A DNA stretch of 64,000 bases from an uncultured Bacteroidales bacterium (GTDB taxonomy: Bacteria; Bacteroidota; Bacteroidia; Bacteroidales; Paludibacteraceae), in contig CACZFM010000008.1 of assembly GCA_902780495.1 (NCBI GenBank), positions 1-64,000 of the forward strand. Direction: 5' to 3'. The notes under the pieces are model-generated. The model was given only the letters and a program-made list of their open reading frames with translations, did not search any database and had not been told where the DNA came from. This document shows positions 26,004 through 34,883 of this stretch, piece after piece. The first letter of the stretch is position 1. Every line of letters begins with the position of its first letter. The position numbers and the translations under genes were made by a program.

Positions 26004-27161
26004 ATGTTAGTTACTTCTTCCGTTCACTACATCGGCTGTGATGATGCCGAACTCGATCTTTTTGAAGGTCAGTATGCTTTGCCTGAGGGTATGTGTTATA
26101 ACAGCTATCTGCTGGAAGCATCGGCCATTGCCGTCATGGACTCTGTGGATGCCCGCAAGACAGACGAATGGATGCAACATCTGGAGACTGCGCTGCAAGG
26201 ACGTCAGCCTTCTTATCTTGTCCTCCAGCACATGGAACCTGACCATAGTGGCTCGGTAAAGACATTCCTGTCCAAGTACCCGCAAACAACCATTGTTTGC
26301 TCTGCCAAGGCGCAAGGAATGTTGCTGCAGTTCGGCATACAGGCGCAGAATGTACAGACTGTAAAGGAAGGGGATACGCTTGACCTCGGCGGACTCACGC
26401 TTCGCTTCTTCATGGCTCCGATGGTGCATTGGCCGGAGGTGATGATGACCTACTGCACGGAACGGAAAATCTTGTTCTCGGCAGATGCTTTCGGTAAGTT
26501 TGGTGTCTATGAGGCGGATGCTGACGATTGGGCATGTGAAGCACGCCGTTACTATTTCAATATCTGTGGCAAATACGGCACACCCGTTACGATGGCGCTC
26601 AAGAAAACGGCGGCATTGGATATCGATTATATTTGCCCGCTGCATGGTCCTGTGCTGGAAGGAGAAAAGATGGCGGAGGCACTTCGTCTCTATACCATCT
26701 GGTCTGCATACGACGTGGAAACCAAAGGCGTGCTGATTGCTTGTGCATCTATTCACGGCAACACCCTTGCTGCGGCGAATCGCCTTGCCGATATGCTTCG
26801 TGAACGAGGCGTCGGGAAAGTCGCATTGGCTGACCTCTGTCGCGATGATATGGCGGAAACCATTGAAGACGCTTTCCGTATGGACCGTATGGTAGTGATG
26901 GCATCCAGTTACGATGCCACGGTCTTTCCTCCTATGCATCAGTTCCTTTGGAAACTGCAACAGAAAGCCTATCAGAAACGCACCGTCGGTATCGTGGAAA
27001 ACGGCAGTTGGGCACCCTCTGCGGGTAGAGAGATGAAAGCGATGTTGGAAACAATGAAAGACATCACGCTTCTCGAACCCATGGTGACCATAAAAAGTGC
27101 ACTGAACGAGGAATCCCTCGCTCAGTTGCAACAGTTAGCCGATGCTATAGCAAACGCTTAA
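26004..27161 (+). CDS. Flavodiiron protein (A-type flavoprotein)
   Basis: Flavodiiron proteins reduce O2 or NO in anaerobes and so protect them from stress. The 385-aa product has an N-terminal metallo-beta-lactamase-like diiron domain. Its motif is HMEPDHSGS (H76-x-E78-x-D80-H81), with further ligands in MVHWPEVM, SADAFGKFG and CPLHGPVLEG. A flavodoxin domain with the FMN loop ASIHGNTLAAANRL follows from about residue 250. The ATG at 26004 is used; an open frame upstream overlaps hpt and is discarded. It lies 73 bases after hpt, without a separate promoter, and overlaps the convergent YfhO gene by 4 bases. Confidence 0.94.
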   Translation: MLVTSSVHYIGCDDAELDLFEGQYALPEGMCYNSYLLEASAIAVMDSVDARKTDEWMQHLETALQGRQPSYLVLQHMEPDHSGSVKTFLSKYPQTTIVCSAKAQGMLLQFGIQAQNVQTVKEGDTLDLGGLTLRFFMAPMVHWPEVMMTYCTERKILFSADAFGKFGVYEADADDWACEARRYYFNICGKYGTPVTMALKKTAALDIDYICPLHGPVLEGEKMAEALRLYTIWSAYDVETKGVLIACASIHGNTLAAANRLADMLRERGVGKVALADLCRDDMAETIEDAFRMDRMVVMASSYDATVFPPMHQFLWKLQQKAYQKRTVGIVENGSWAPSAGREMKAMLETMKDITLLEPMVTIKSALNEESLAQLQQLADAIANA

Positions 27162-29617
27162 CAAGTCTTTGTCCGGCAAATCTTCAGGCATCCTCGCCAA
27201 AGCGGGTATGTCAGGCTTGCCGCAGACAATATCAATAGCAGAATAGTACCGTACAAACACCACATGTCTGCCGTTAGTGCGGCGGGACGGAACGTCATCG
27301 CCACTTGGTGTGTACCCGCAGGAATAATAGCGGCGCGTAATAGGTAATTGACGCGTCCCAGAGCCGCTTCTTTGCCGTCAATGGTCAGATGCCAGTCGTG
27401 TGGATAGTAAATCTCGGAAAAGACGGCTACGCGTTCTTTGTCCGTAGTGGCGGTATATTCCAGGTGATTGGGAGCATAACTGGTCAAACGGATATCTGCT
27501 GCGGCATCCGTACCTTCTACGGAACTATCCGTACGGGGTGTGAGAATTTGCTCGAACGAGCAATCTGCCACAGCGGTCTGCTGCAGGTTAAGGTGCCATA
27601 GTGCTTCCGACTCTTCGTCAGGAGTTCTCACAAAGCGCACACTGTCCACAAACCATGCATTGCCCATCGCTCCGGCATTGGGCATTACACCGTTCCGTGT
27701 GACCACATATTTGGTATTCAGCATATCGATTACCTTCCAGTTATTGCGGGAGATATGCATGTCTATCAAATCCTGATAGCGGCGCAACTTGGCTGCCGAG
27801 TAACCGCCTATGGACTTGAGGCGATAGGATGTGCGGGCGTCATTAAACGTATTGGCAGCCGCATTCAGTACGCGGAAGTCCAATGACGGGTCTTGTAGGA
27901 TTTGTTTTTCCCAATCTTGCATATCAAACATCCGTTCGTTGTCACGCTTGCTGACAAAGTCTTTGCTGCCGAAGAAGCGACGGTCTACAGGAGCCATGTC
28001 TGCCAATACCAATACGCCGGTCACAGCAGCCAGCCAGCCCCATTTCATTTTCCCCTTTATATAGATGAACAGAGCACCGGCTGTGAGGGCAATAAAGATA
28101 AACGACCGCCATGCGTCTTTGGTCAGCATGGATGCGCGTTGTTCCAGAATCATTTGGTAGATATCGTTCCCCACTTGTCCTTTCCATTGCGCATCGTAAC
28201 TGCTTGTAAAGTCCATTAGACTGCTTCCCGCCAGGGCAAACAGCAGGCAGATACCGCCTGTGATGCCGGCGGCTATATACAGCGGACGCAGCATCTTTTG
28301 TTTGTCTTCGCTTTCCACAATGCGTTGCAGACCCAACAGACCCAGCAAGGGCATCGCTATCTCTGCCACAATGAGAATGGATTCTACTGCACGGAACTTG
28401 TTATACATCGGGAAATGGTTGTAGAACAACTCCGTAAGCGGCATGAAGTTTCGTCCCCAGGCAAGGAGAATGGAGAAGATGGTAGCAGCCAGCAGTGCCC
28501 ATTTGTAGGCACCGGGCACAATAATCAGTCCCAACACAAACAGCAGACAGATTACTGCCCCTACATAGACTGGTCCGCTGGTAAAGGCTTTCTCACCCCA
28601 ATAGGTCGGCACATGCTGGCAGAACTGCTTGGCACTGCTATGGGGCACATGTGCTTTCACTAAATTATGGTAGAGCGTACTCTTCTCACCCACATCATAA
28701 GTGCTTGCGCCACCCATGAAATTGGGAATAAGCAGGGTGAACGTCTCTGCCTTTCCGTAACTCCAAGCGGTGACATAGTCTATATCCAGTCCTGCGGGTT
28801 TGGATTTGTCCTCATCGGCTTTCGTCAGTTCAGAGTGACCGCCTCGCATCGTTTCTTTCAGATACTCGTTGTTCATCTTGAACCAACTCAGTTTGGTTCC
28901 GAACACCAGCAGTGCGCACACCAATGCTACGCCCACACCGATACCGAGGTCTTTCCAACGCCGTTCGCGGATATGAATCACCATTTCGGCGATAGCAAGC
29001 ATACCAATCAGCATGGCTACATAGTAGGTCATCTGCGGATGCAGGGTGATTCCCAATACGCCGTAAATAGTCACCAGGGGCGCACCCAACCAGTAGTCTT
29101 TTCGGAAGATGGCGTAGAACCCTCCTATCATTGGAGCCAAATAAGCGAGTGCGGCGGCTTTGGTGAGATGTCCCGCAGGAATAATCAGGAAGAAGTAGGA
29201 CGACATGGCAAGCGCAAACGCACCGGCTATGCTCAACCACGCATTCACACGGAAGCAACGAAGCATAAAGAAGAAACCGAACAGATACGCGATAATCAGT
29301 CCTATGGCAGTGGTATTGTCCTGAAACCCGAAACGCACCACCTTCTCCATATTGCTACGGAGAGTGCCGGAGGGAGTAGTACCTGTGATTTGATAGGTCG
29401 GCATCCCGCCGAACATGGAATTGGTCCAGAACGTTGTTTCACCGGTCTGCTTTTTGTATTCGCGTGCTTCTTGGGCGGCACCCATCCAGTTGCTTACATC
29501 GCCTGCCTGCAATGTCTTCCCTTGCAATAGCGGACTGCAATAAAGCATCGCAAAGCCGAGAAATAGCAGTGTCGCTGCCAGATAAGGCAATATCTTTTTC
29601 CAGTCTATTGTTTTCAT
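27158..29617 (-). CDS. YfhO family membrane protein
   Basis: An 819-aa integral membrane protein with about a dozen hydrophobic helices in the first two thirds (from YLAATLLFLGFAMLYCSPLL). The conserved YfhO pieces are QAGDVSNWMGAAQEAREY, TFWTNSMFGGMPTYQI and LLIPNFMGGASTYDVG. A long periplasmic segment (about 560-780) precedes a last helix near the C-terminus. YfhO proteins resemble GT-C glycosyltransferases and in Bacillus act in lipoteichoic-acid glycosylation; their role in Bacteroidetes is unknown. It begins 17 bases after the GH2-mutarotase gene, so they likely form one operon. Confidence 0.9.
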   Translation of the reverse strand: MKTIDWKKILPYLAATLLFLGFAMLYCSPLLQGKTLQAGDVSNWMGAAQEAREYKKQTGETTFWTNSMFGGMPTYQITGTTPSGTLRSNMEKVVRFGFQDNTTAIGLIIAYLFGFFFMLRCFRVNAWLSIAGAFALAMSSYFFLIIPAGHLTKAAALAYLAPMIGGFYAIFRKDYWLGAPLVTIYGVLGITLHPQMTYYVAMLIGMLAIAEMVIHIRERRWKDLGIGVGVALVCALLVFGTKLSWFKMNNEYLKETMRGGHSELTKADEDKSKPAGLDIDYVTAWSYGKAETFTLLIPNFMGGASTYDVGEKSTLYHNLVKAHVPHSSAKQFCQHVPTYWGEKAFTSGPVYVGAVICLLFVLGLIIVPGAYKWALLAATIFSILLAWGRNFMPLTELFYNHFPMYNKFRAVESILIVAEIAMPLLGLLGLQRIVESEDKQKMLRPLYIAAGITGGICLLFALAGSSLMDFTSSYDAQWKGQVGNDIYQMILEQRASMLTKDAWRSFIFIALTAGALFIYIKGKMKWGWLAAVTGVLVLADMAPVDRRFFGSKDFVSKRDNERMFDMQDWEKQILQDPSLDFRVLNAAANTFNDARTSYRLKSIGGYSAAKLRRYQDLIDMHISRNNWKVIDMLNTKYVVTRNGVMPNAGAMGNAWFVDSVRFVRTPDEESEALWHLNLQQTAVADCSFEQILTPRTDSSVEGTDAAADIRLTSYAPNHLEYTATTDKERVAVFSEIYYPHDWHLTIDGKEAALGRVNYLLRAAIIPAGTHQVAMTFRPAALTADMWCLYGTILLLILSAASLTYPLWRGCLKICRTKTC

Positions 29618-29634
29618 CTTCTATGCTTATAGGT

Positions 29635-32541
29635 CTATTTTACGCTGAAATGAAACTCTGTTGTACTTTGGTAGCGTTCGCCGGGACGCAGCACGGCGGA
29701 AGGCCATTCGGGTTTGTTGGGAGTGTCAGGGTATTTCTGAGTCTCCAGGCAGATGGCATGACGGTGACCGTACACTTCACCGCGTTTGCCGGTAACGCTG
29801 CCGTCCAAGAAATTACCCGTATAGACTTGTATGCCGGGTTCGGAGGTACGCACTTCCAGTTCAATGCCTGTTTCTTGGCAATAGAGTGTCGCAGCCTTGG
29901 TCAGCCCGCCATTATTCGGTTGCAGTATCCAGTTATGGTCATAGCCGTGACCGTTGGTCAGTTGTTCGTCATCGGCATCAATGTCTTGCCCTATCGTTTT
30001 GGGAGCGGTCAGGAAATCAAACGCACTGCCTTTGTCAATGTCGCGTATTTCTCCCGTGGTCATGAACGTAGCATCAATGGGCGTTGTCTGTCGTGCATTG
30101 AGCCAAAGCTTGTGTCCGAGGATATCGTTCTCACCGGAGCCGGTAAGGTTGAAATATGTGTGATTGGTCATATTGATAACCGTTGGCGCATTGGTCGTTC
30201 CGAAATACTCCATGCGCAGCGTGTTGTCATCGTTCAGCGTGTAGATGCAACCCGCTTTCACGCGTCCGGGGAAGCCGTTGTCGCCGTTTTCCGATATCAG
30301 ACTGAGCTTCAGCGTATGATTATCTGCCTGTTCCGCTTGATACACGCGGTATTGCCATCCGGTCGGACCGCCATGCAGGGTGTGTCCGAAATTGTTGGTA
30401 TCCAGTTGGTAGGTCTGTCCGTCAATCGTGATTTGCCCGTTGGCGATACGGTTGGCATAACGGCCTATGCATGCACCGAAGTCGCTGGGAATGGTCTCGT
30501 AGTCCTGTATATTGTCAAAGCCCAGAACAACATCCCGTTTGTTTCCGTCTTTGTCGGGAACGAGAATGGAAACGATACGCCCTCCGAAGTTGGTGATGGT
30601 AACTTCCATACCGTTCCGGTTAGTCAATGTGTAGAGAGCGGTCCGGTGTCCGTCCACTATGTCTTGGAACTTCTGCGGGTTCATACCCGATTGGGTCAGT
30701 TCACTTTCACTGCCTGCTGCCCGCACGCCCATGTTGGCGGCGCGCACTGCTTCTTCTTGTACTTTCATAATCTTTCTGTCGTAGGTCATTAGTCCGTTCA
30801 CTTCACCTTCTACGTCGGTCGTTTGGGTATAAACGGCGGCGGAGAAGCCTTTCTTCACCAGTTCTTCCAGTTGACGGGCGTATTTCACATACTCGGCGGT
30901 CACTTCTTCCGAATTGCTGAATCGGATATAGCCCCAGTTGCGTTGGTTCCACCATAGGTGCCCTTCTACGGGCAGCCCTATGCCGCCGTATTCGCCCAGC
31001 ACATTCACACGCTCTTTGTCAAACAGATACATATCGGGATGAGGATAGTTGTGTAAATCGAAGATGTCCCCGCAGTCACGGAAATTGCCACCGCTGGATT
31101 GGTTCACCAGGCGGGACGGGTCGCGTTGTTGTGTCCATGCCACCACTTTCTCGGTCTCAAACTGTCCCCATGCCTCATTGAACGGTACCCATACCACCAC
31201 GCAGGGATGCGGCGCGCAGAAGTCCATTATCTCTTTCCATTCTTGGTAGTAGTCCTCACGGCTTTCTGCAGTACGGTCGCGGTCTGTGCCGCCGCGCATG
31301 GTGCGCGGTGCCCATTCATTGCCAAGGTCGCCACTCGGCATATCTTGCCATACCAGCATACCCAGACGGTCGCAGTGGTAGTACCAGCGGTCGGGCTCCA
31401 CTTTCACATGCTTGCGTATCATGTTGAAGCCCAGGTCTTTGGTCTTTTGGATGTCATACAGCAGAGCCTCATCTGTCGGGGCGGTGTATAAGCCGTCCGG
31501 CCACCAGCCTTGGTCCAACGGACCATATTGGAAGTAGGTGCGGTTGTTTAGTTGCATACGCCATATACCTTCGGCATCCTTGGCGCGGGATATCTTGCGC
31601 ATGGCGGCATAAGAACGCACGTGGTCAATGGCCTTGCCGTCACGCTCCAGGGTCAGGCACAGGTCGTAGAGTTCGGGATGTTCGGGCGACCAGAGGCGCA
31701 TATCTTCCACGGGAAGCAGTATCTCTTGTCCTGCACGGCCTTTGCCTCTCGCGACCTCTTTGCCGTCTTTGGTTAGCACCACACGCACTTGGTCGGTACA
31801 TTCCGTTTCTTCGGTCAGGGCAGTGACGGACAGTTGCTGTTTGTCAATGTCTGCTACGGTCTGCACACGCATGATGCTGTTTTCCCGAACGGGTTCCATC
31901 CACACGGTTTGCCAGATACCTGTCACGGATGTGTACCAGATGCTGCGCGGGTTCTCCACTTGTTTGCCGGTAGGCTGATAGCCTTTGTCGGTCGGGTCAT
32001 ACACGCGCACTGTCATTTCCTGTTCACCGCGCTTGTGCAGATAAGGGGTGATATCCACGCTGAAAGGCGCATAGCCGCCCGTGTGCCGGATAACTTCTAT
32101 ACCGTTGATATACACGGTGGCCTGCCAATCTACGGCGCCGAAGTTCATCTTCACTCTGCGTCCGCGCCATGTGGAGGGTATGCGGAACGTGCGGCGATAC
32201 CATAGTTCCTGGTTGGCACCAACCTCTTTTCCCACACCGGATAGCGATGATTCGATGGCGAACGGCACCAGTATCTCGCCTTGCCATTGGGTAGGTTGGG
32301 GCAGTCCTTTGTCGGTGATGGCATATTGCCACAGGCCGTTCAGGTTATGCCATTCTTCGCGTTGCAGTTGCGGACGCGGATATTCGGGCAGCACCCGGTC
32401 GGGATTGACTTGTTCGGACCACTCTGTACGGATTTTATCGCCCACGGGTTGCCATGTGGCGGATTGGTTGCGGTTACATCCTGTCAGCAGGAGCCCCGTC
32501 AGTACGCAGTATGCGGCTGCATGAAAAAAGTGTGTATGCAT
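29635..32541 (-). CDS. Lipoprotein fusing a GH2 glycosidase to an aldose 1-epimerase
   Basis: A 968-aa protein from the ATG at 32541; the longer frame starts before the transcription site. The lipobox is LLLTGC. Residues about 45-600 are glycoside hydrolase family 2: sugar-binding WHNLNGLWQYAI, RRTFRIPSTWRGRRV, catalytic acid/base VPFNEAWGQ (Glu456) and nucleophile LGEYGG (Glu517). Residues about 640-968 are a galactose mutarotase: GGRIVSILVPDKDG, GRYANRIANGQ, HTLHGG, NHTYFNLTG and the catalytic Glu near LETQKYPD. GH2 in this context is likely a beta-galactosidase, with the epimerase converting the released beta-galactose to the alpha form that GalK needs. It forms an operon with the YfhO gene. 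Confidence 0.92.
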   Translation of the reverse strand: MHTHFFHAAAYCVLTGLLLTGCNRNQSATWQPVGDKIRTEWSEQVNPDRVLPEYPRPQLQREEWHNLNGLWQYAITDKGLPQPTQWQGEILVPFAIESSLSGVGKEVGANQELWYRRTFRIPSTWRGRRVKMNFGAVDWQATVYINGIEVIRHTGGYAPFSVDITPYLHKRGEQEMTVRVYDPTDKGYQPTGKQVENPRSIWYTSVTGIWQTVWMEPVRENSIMRVQTVADIDKQQLSVTALTEETECTDQVRVVLTKDGKEVARGKGRAGQEILLPVEDMRLWSPEHPELYDLCLTLERDGKAIDHVRSYAAMRKISRAKDAEGIWRMQLNNRTYFQYGPLDQGWWPDGLYTAPTDEALLYDIQKTKDLGFNMIRKHVKVEPDRWYYHCDRLGMLVWQDMPSGDLGNEWAPRTMRGGTDRDRTAESREDYYQEWKEIMDFCAPHPCVVVWVPFNEAWGQFETEKVVAWTQQRDPSRLVNQSSGGNFRDCGDIFDLHNYPHPDMYLFDKERVNVLGEYGGIGLPVEGHLWWNQRNWGYIRFSNSEEVTAEYVKYARQLEELVKKGFSAAVYTQTTDVEGEVNGLMTYDRKIMKVQEEAVRAANMGVRAAGSESELTQSGMNPQKFQDIVDGHRTALYTLTNRNGMEVTITNFGGRIVSILVPDKDGNKRDVVLGFDNIQDYETIPSDFGACIGRYANRIANGQITIDGQTYQLDTNNFGHTLHGGPTGWQYRVYQAEQADNHTLKLSLISENGDNGFPGRVKAGCIYTLNDDNTLRMEYFGTTNAPTVINMTNHTYFNLTGSGENDILGHKLWLNARQTTPIDATFMTTGEIRDIDKGSAFDFLTAPKTIGQDIDADDEQLTNGHGYDHNWILQPNNGGLTKAATLYCQETGIELEVRTSEPGIQVYTGNFLDGSVTGKRGEVYGHRHAICLETQKYPDTPNKPEWPSAVLRPGERYQSTTEFHFSVK

Positions 32542-32580
32542 AACTTTTGATTTGAATATTTCGTTCTTTATTTGCGCCGA

Positions 32581-32611
32581 CAAAGGTAATACTTTTTTTT
32601 CGAATATGCAA
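32581..32611 (-). promoter_or_regulatory. Promoter of the GH2-epimerase/YfhO operon
   Basis: On the minus strand TACCTTTG is at 32588-32581 and TTG at 32611-32609, 23 bases apart. The block from -33 to -7, with GCATATTCG and eight A, is identical to the tRNA-Arg promoter at 56187-56218. Confidence 0.8.
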
Positions 32612-32731
32612 ATAAAAACGAGCAAAAGTGGAAGAAAGGCGCGATAGTGGCGCGCGAGTGGCTGTTTAGGTATAAATATCCTTCGGTATTTTGTCGGTCC
32701 ATTATCGGTATCTCATTTTAAAAACGACCCT

Positions 32732-32830
32732 ATGGTCACTCTGAAACAACTCATCAACGACTTGCGGCAGATGTATCAACCACGATGCCGTTATAGATGA
32801 ACTTTCGGACTATGGTTCTGGTCAAATGTA
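32732..32830 (+). pseudogene. Short frameshifted gene fragment
   Basis: From 32732 one frame reads MVTLKQLINDLRQMYQP and soon stops. Shifting by one base near 32780 gives DAVIDELSDYGSG before a stop. Read together they resemble the start of a small Bacteroidetes protein family that begins with TLK.LI..LR and DAVI.EL.DYG. It is probably the truncated N-terminus of such a gene. The assignment rests on eye comparison only. Confidence 0.35.
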
Positions 32831-32842
32831 GGTGCGCTTTCG

Positions 32843-33220
32843 TCAATAGATGGTTTCCCAGGAATGGTTGCTCTTTCCGTCACTGCAACACCCCCATTGG
32901 ACGCCAAACGGATTATCACACTGCAGTCGGAGGCCACAGTGTTTGCATTGAATAATTCGTTGCGTACCCACTTCACACAGCATGTGCCAACTATGTCCGC
33001 CATAATTCGAATTACCCTCACGCCCTTTGCAATTCGCGCCTCTATCCGGATATTGATTGGCTTTGACCACCAAACCGCAGTGGCTGCATTCGTAATAAAA
33101 CAACCGTGAATGCTGATGGGTGGCACAATAATGTTCCGAACGGTTCGAAGCCTCGTCAATGGAGGGTTTGCAAGACATCATGCATAACAAAGTACACAGT
33201 AAAAATACATATTTCTTCAT
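32843..33220 (-). CDS. Small Cys/His-rich lipoprotein
   Basis: A 125-aa protein starting MKKYVFLLCTLLCMMSC, a lipobox (CMMSC). The mature part has two matched CxxCG pairs (YYECSHCGLVVKAN and IIQCKHCGLRLQC), further cysteines (GANCKG, GCCSD) and several His residues. It could bind one or two metals or be disulfide-linked outside the cytoplasm. Another frame is open in the same stretch but lacks a signal peptide and is discarded. No family is recognised and the flanking genes give no functional hint. Confidence 0.65.
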   Translation of the reverse strand: MKKYVFLLCTLLCMMSCKPSIDEASNRSEHYCATHQHSRLFYYECSHCGLVVKANQYPDRGANCKGREGNSNYGGHSWHMLCEVGTQRIIQCKHCGLRLQCDNPFGVQWGCCSDGKSNHSWETIY

Positions 33221-33257
33221 CGGATTATACCCTATAAGTTCGGGTGCACTGTCAAAT

Positions 33258-33995
33258 TTAACATTCTATAAATCGGTTATGATTACACTCAATCCGTATT
33301 GCAAAACTATTCATTCGCAAAATATCGGGTAGGGAATACAGATGGTGCGCAATCAGATCATAAAGCCCGTGGCAAATAGGCAGGTGGTCAGTGTTCGGAC
33401 GTTGCAGCCATTTTATCGCAAAGGTTTTCTTTTGGATGGGGTTTTGTAAGCCCTGTATGGCGTTGATATCGGCATTTCTGTCTTTAGGGTTAAATTTCAC
33501 AGACGCATAGGCAAACCACGGATAGGAGAATCCATCTTCCTCGTTAAAGAGATTGAGCATAGAGGAAAACTTCGAGCCGTAATAGTCGTCCTCTTCCATT
33601 GCCAAGACGGAATGTTCGGTGTAGAAATTATAGTGTAATTGCGCTTCTATATAGGTGTTGTTGTCATATTCCTCCATGCCGGACATGCGCAGACGTTCCT
33701 TGTAGAAGTTCCTCAAATCTGCATACATCTGTTCGGTCATCGTCGCAATTTGGGTATTCAACTGTTCCAATCGCGCCAATTCGTTGTTCGTGGCGGCAAA
33801 CATATCATTGAGTGCCGCCTTGCGTTTCTGCAACAAAGCGATGATACGTTGTCTCTGCGTTCGGGAGAGCGGTCCTTCAAAGAAATAATTGTCGTCCCAT
33901 TCGGCGATTTCAATCATGCGCTTCTCGTAGTTTTGCACACGTTGGCGCAGCAACGCGATGCGCTTGTCGGATAAGGGCTTATGCGTGGTCATCAT
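33258..33995 (-). CDS. Hypothetical coiled-coil protein
   Basis: A 245-aa protein from the ATG at 33995 (an upstream ATG at 34046 would overlap the small frame before it almost fully). The N-terminal half is rich in Arg/Lys/Glu/Gln with heptad-like spacing (RIALLRQRVQNYEKRMIEIAE, then LLQKRKAALNDM), suggesting a coiled coil. The C-terminal half has YSYPWFAYASV-like aromatic segments and ends in short charged stretches. There is no signal peptide. It is third in a minus-strand run headed by the UDG-like gene. I do not recognise the family. Confidence 0.62.
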   Translation of the reverse strand: MMTTHKPLSDKRIALLRQRVQNYEKRMIEIAEWDDNYFFEGPLSRTQRQRIIALLQKRKAALNDMFAATNNELARLEQLNTQIATMTEQMYADLRNFYKERLRMSGMEEYDNNTYIEAQLHYNFYTEHSVLAMEEDDYYGSKFSSMLNLFNEEDGFSYPWFAYASVKFNPKDRNADINAIQGLQNPIQKKTFAIKWLQRPNTDHLPICHGLYDLIAHHLYSLPDILRMNSFAIRIECNHNRFIEC

Positions 33996-34089
33996 GCTTC
34001 TCTTTGGAACGTTTGCACAATTCATCAAGAAAGTCTTGCACTCCATGTCCCGGTTTCGGACAAGGGTCTTCGAATACGGTCGGTCTCAT
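33979..34089 (-). CDS. Very small open frame (36 aa) between two operon genes
   Basis: ATG at 34089 opens MRPTVFEDPCPKPGHGVQDF and then LDELCKRSKEKHDDHA, stopping at 33979. It starts 13 bases after the UDG-like gene and overlaps the next gene by 17 bases, so position suggests a real gene of an operon. The composition (charged, two Cys) is protein-like. The alternative is that it is leader sequence of the next gene. No homologue can be named. Confidence 0.4.
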   Translation of the reverse strand: MRPTVFEDPCPKPGHGVQDFLDELCKRSKEKHDDHA

Positions 34090-34101
34090 AATTGTTGTTT
34101 G

Positions 34102-34779
34102 TTAGGAATGTATAAGGTTCGTTAAATAGCCGTCAAACTGCTTCATGGCACTATACCAGGCGCTTGACGAGGGATGATAGGGGTTGATGATGGCAATGGG
34201 CTGCGGAACTCCAGGCACGTTCAGATGGCAAATATAGAACTCTGTCTCACGTAGTTCTTTCATGTCCACCAGATAGGGATTTTGCTCCTTCAGGCAGGAA
34301 TTAATCACACTGCCCCATACAATCACGATGTCGGGGCGCAAATCTTGTACCACTTCGGTAAAAGCTTTCAAATCCCGTTCCGAGAGGTCGGACCACGATG
34401 TTTCGCGGAACGAACCATTGGTGGCAGGTAGAAAGAACTGCACATAATTGGTGAAGGCCAGATGGTCCCAAACCGTATCGTAGTCATCGGTCTGCAAGAA
34501 CTTGCCCATATAGGTGGCAAATCGCTGATAGGTAGTTGGTGCATCCTCCACACAATAACTCGGTTCGAGATGAAGTTGTTTGCCCGCAGGTTGGTATTCA
34601 GGACATTTCGCGTCAAAGGCTGACGAGTCTTTGTGAATAACACTTGTGCACGATGCAAAGAACGGACAGGTGACGCGGTCGCAGTAGAAACTTGCCCCTA
34701 ACACCAAAATCCGCTTGCCGTTGATACCATCGGCATAATGTTTGCCGACATAAGGTTCGAAAAATTTATATTTACTCAT
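34102..34779 (-). CDS. Uracil-DNA-glycosylase-superfamily-like protein
   Basis: A 225-aa cytosolic protein. Three features suggest a UDG-like fold: an N-terminal strand-loop KRILVLGASFYCD, a central block FTNYVQFFLPATNG plus DLRPDIVIVWGSVINS, and a C-terminal NPYHPSSSAW resembling the HPS motif. Four Cys in the first 60 residues (CDRVTCPFFASC) might bind metal, as in some UDG families with a 4Fe-4S cluster. The catalytic motif of canonical UDGs is not evident. It heads a three-gene run and has a promoter with an 18-bp palindrome in place of a normal -33 box. Confidence 0.55.
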   Translation of the reverse strand: MSKYKFFEPYVGKHYADGINGKRILVLGASFYCDRVTCPFFASCTSVIHKDSSAFDAKCPEYQPAGKQLHLEPSYCVEDAPTTYQRFATYMGKFLQTDDYDTVWDHLAFTNYVQFFLPATNGSFRETSWSDLSERDLKAFTEVVQDLRPDIVIVWGSVINSCLKEQNPYLVDMKELRETEFYICHLNVPGVPQPIAIINPYHPSSSAWYSAMKQFDGYLTNLIHS

Positions 34780-34821
34780 ATATAATTAGTTGATGAAAGC
34801 AGTACATTCGCTTTTACGCTG

Positions 34822-34865
34822 CAAAGATACTGCTTTTTTTTCTGTTTTTTGTAGACGTCTACAAA
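34822..34865 (-). promoter_or_regulatory. Promoter with perfect 18-bp palindrome (operator candidate)
   Basis: On the minus strand TATCTTTG is at 34829-34822. A TTG at the usual 23-base distance is missing. Instead a perfect palindrome TTTGTAGACGTCTACAAA covers 34848-34865, right over the -33 region. It is placed where a repressor or activator would act on the UDG-like operon. On neither strand is it followed by the pattern of a terminator for the genes around it. Confidence 0.6.
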
Positions 34866-34883
34866 TTTTGTTGAAATTAGTTG

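Noticed and set aside
29434..30792. Plus-strand frame of 452 codons opposite the epimerase domain
   Set aside because: The minus-strand frame has complete GH2 and mutarotase motifs; the plus frame has none.
34848..34865. Terminator for the gene at 34884-35936
   Set aside because: On the minus strand the palindrome is followed by A-rich, not T-rich, DNA, and it lies over the next promoter.
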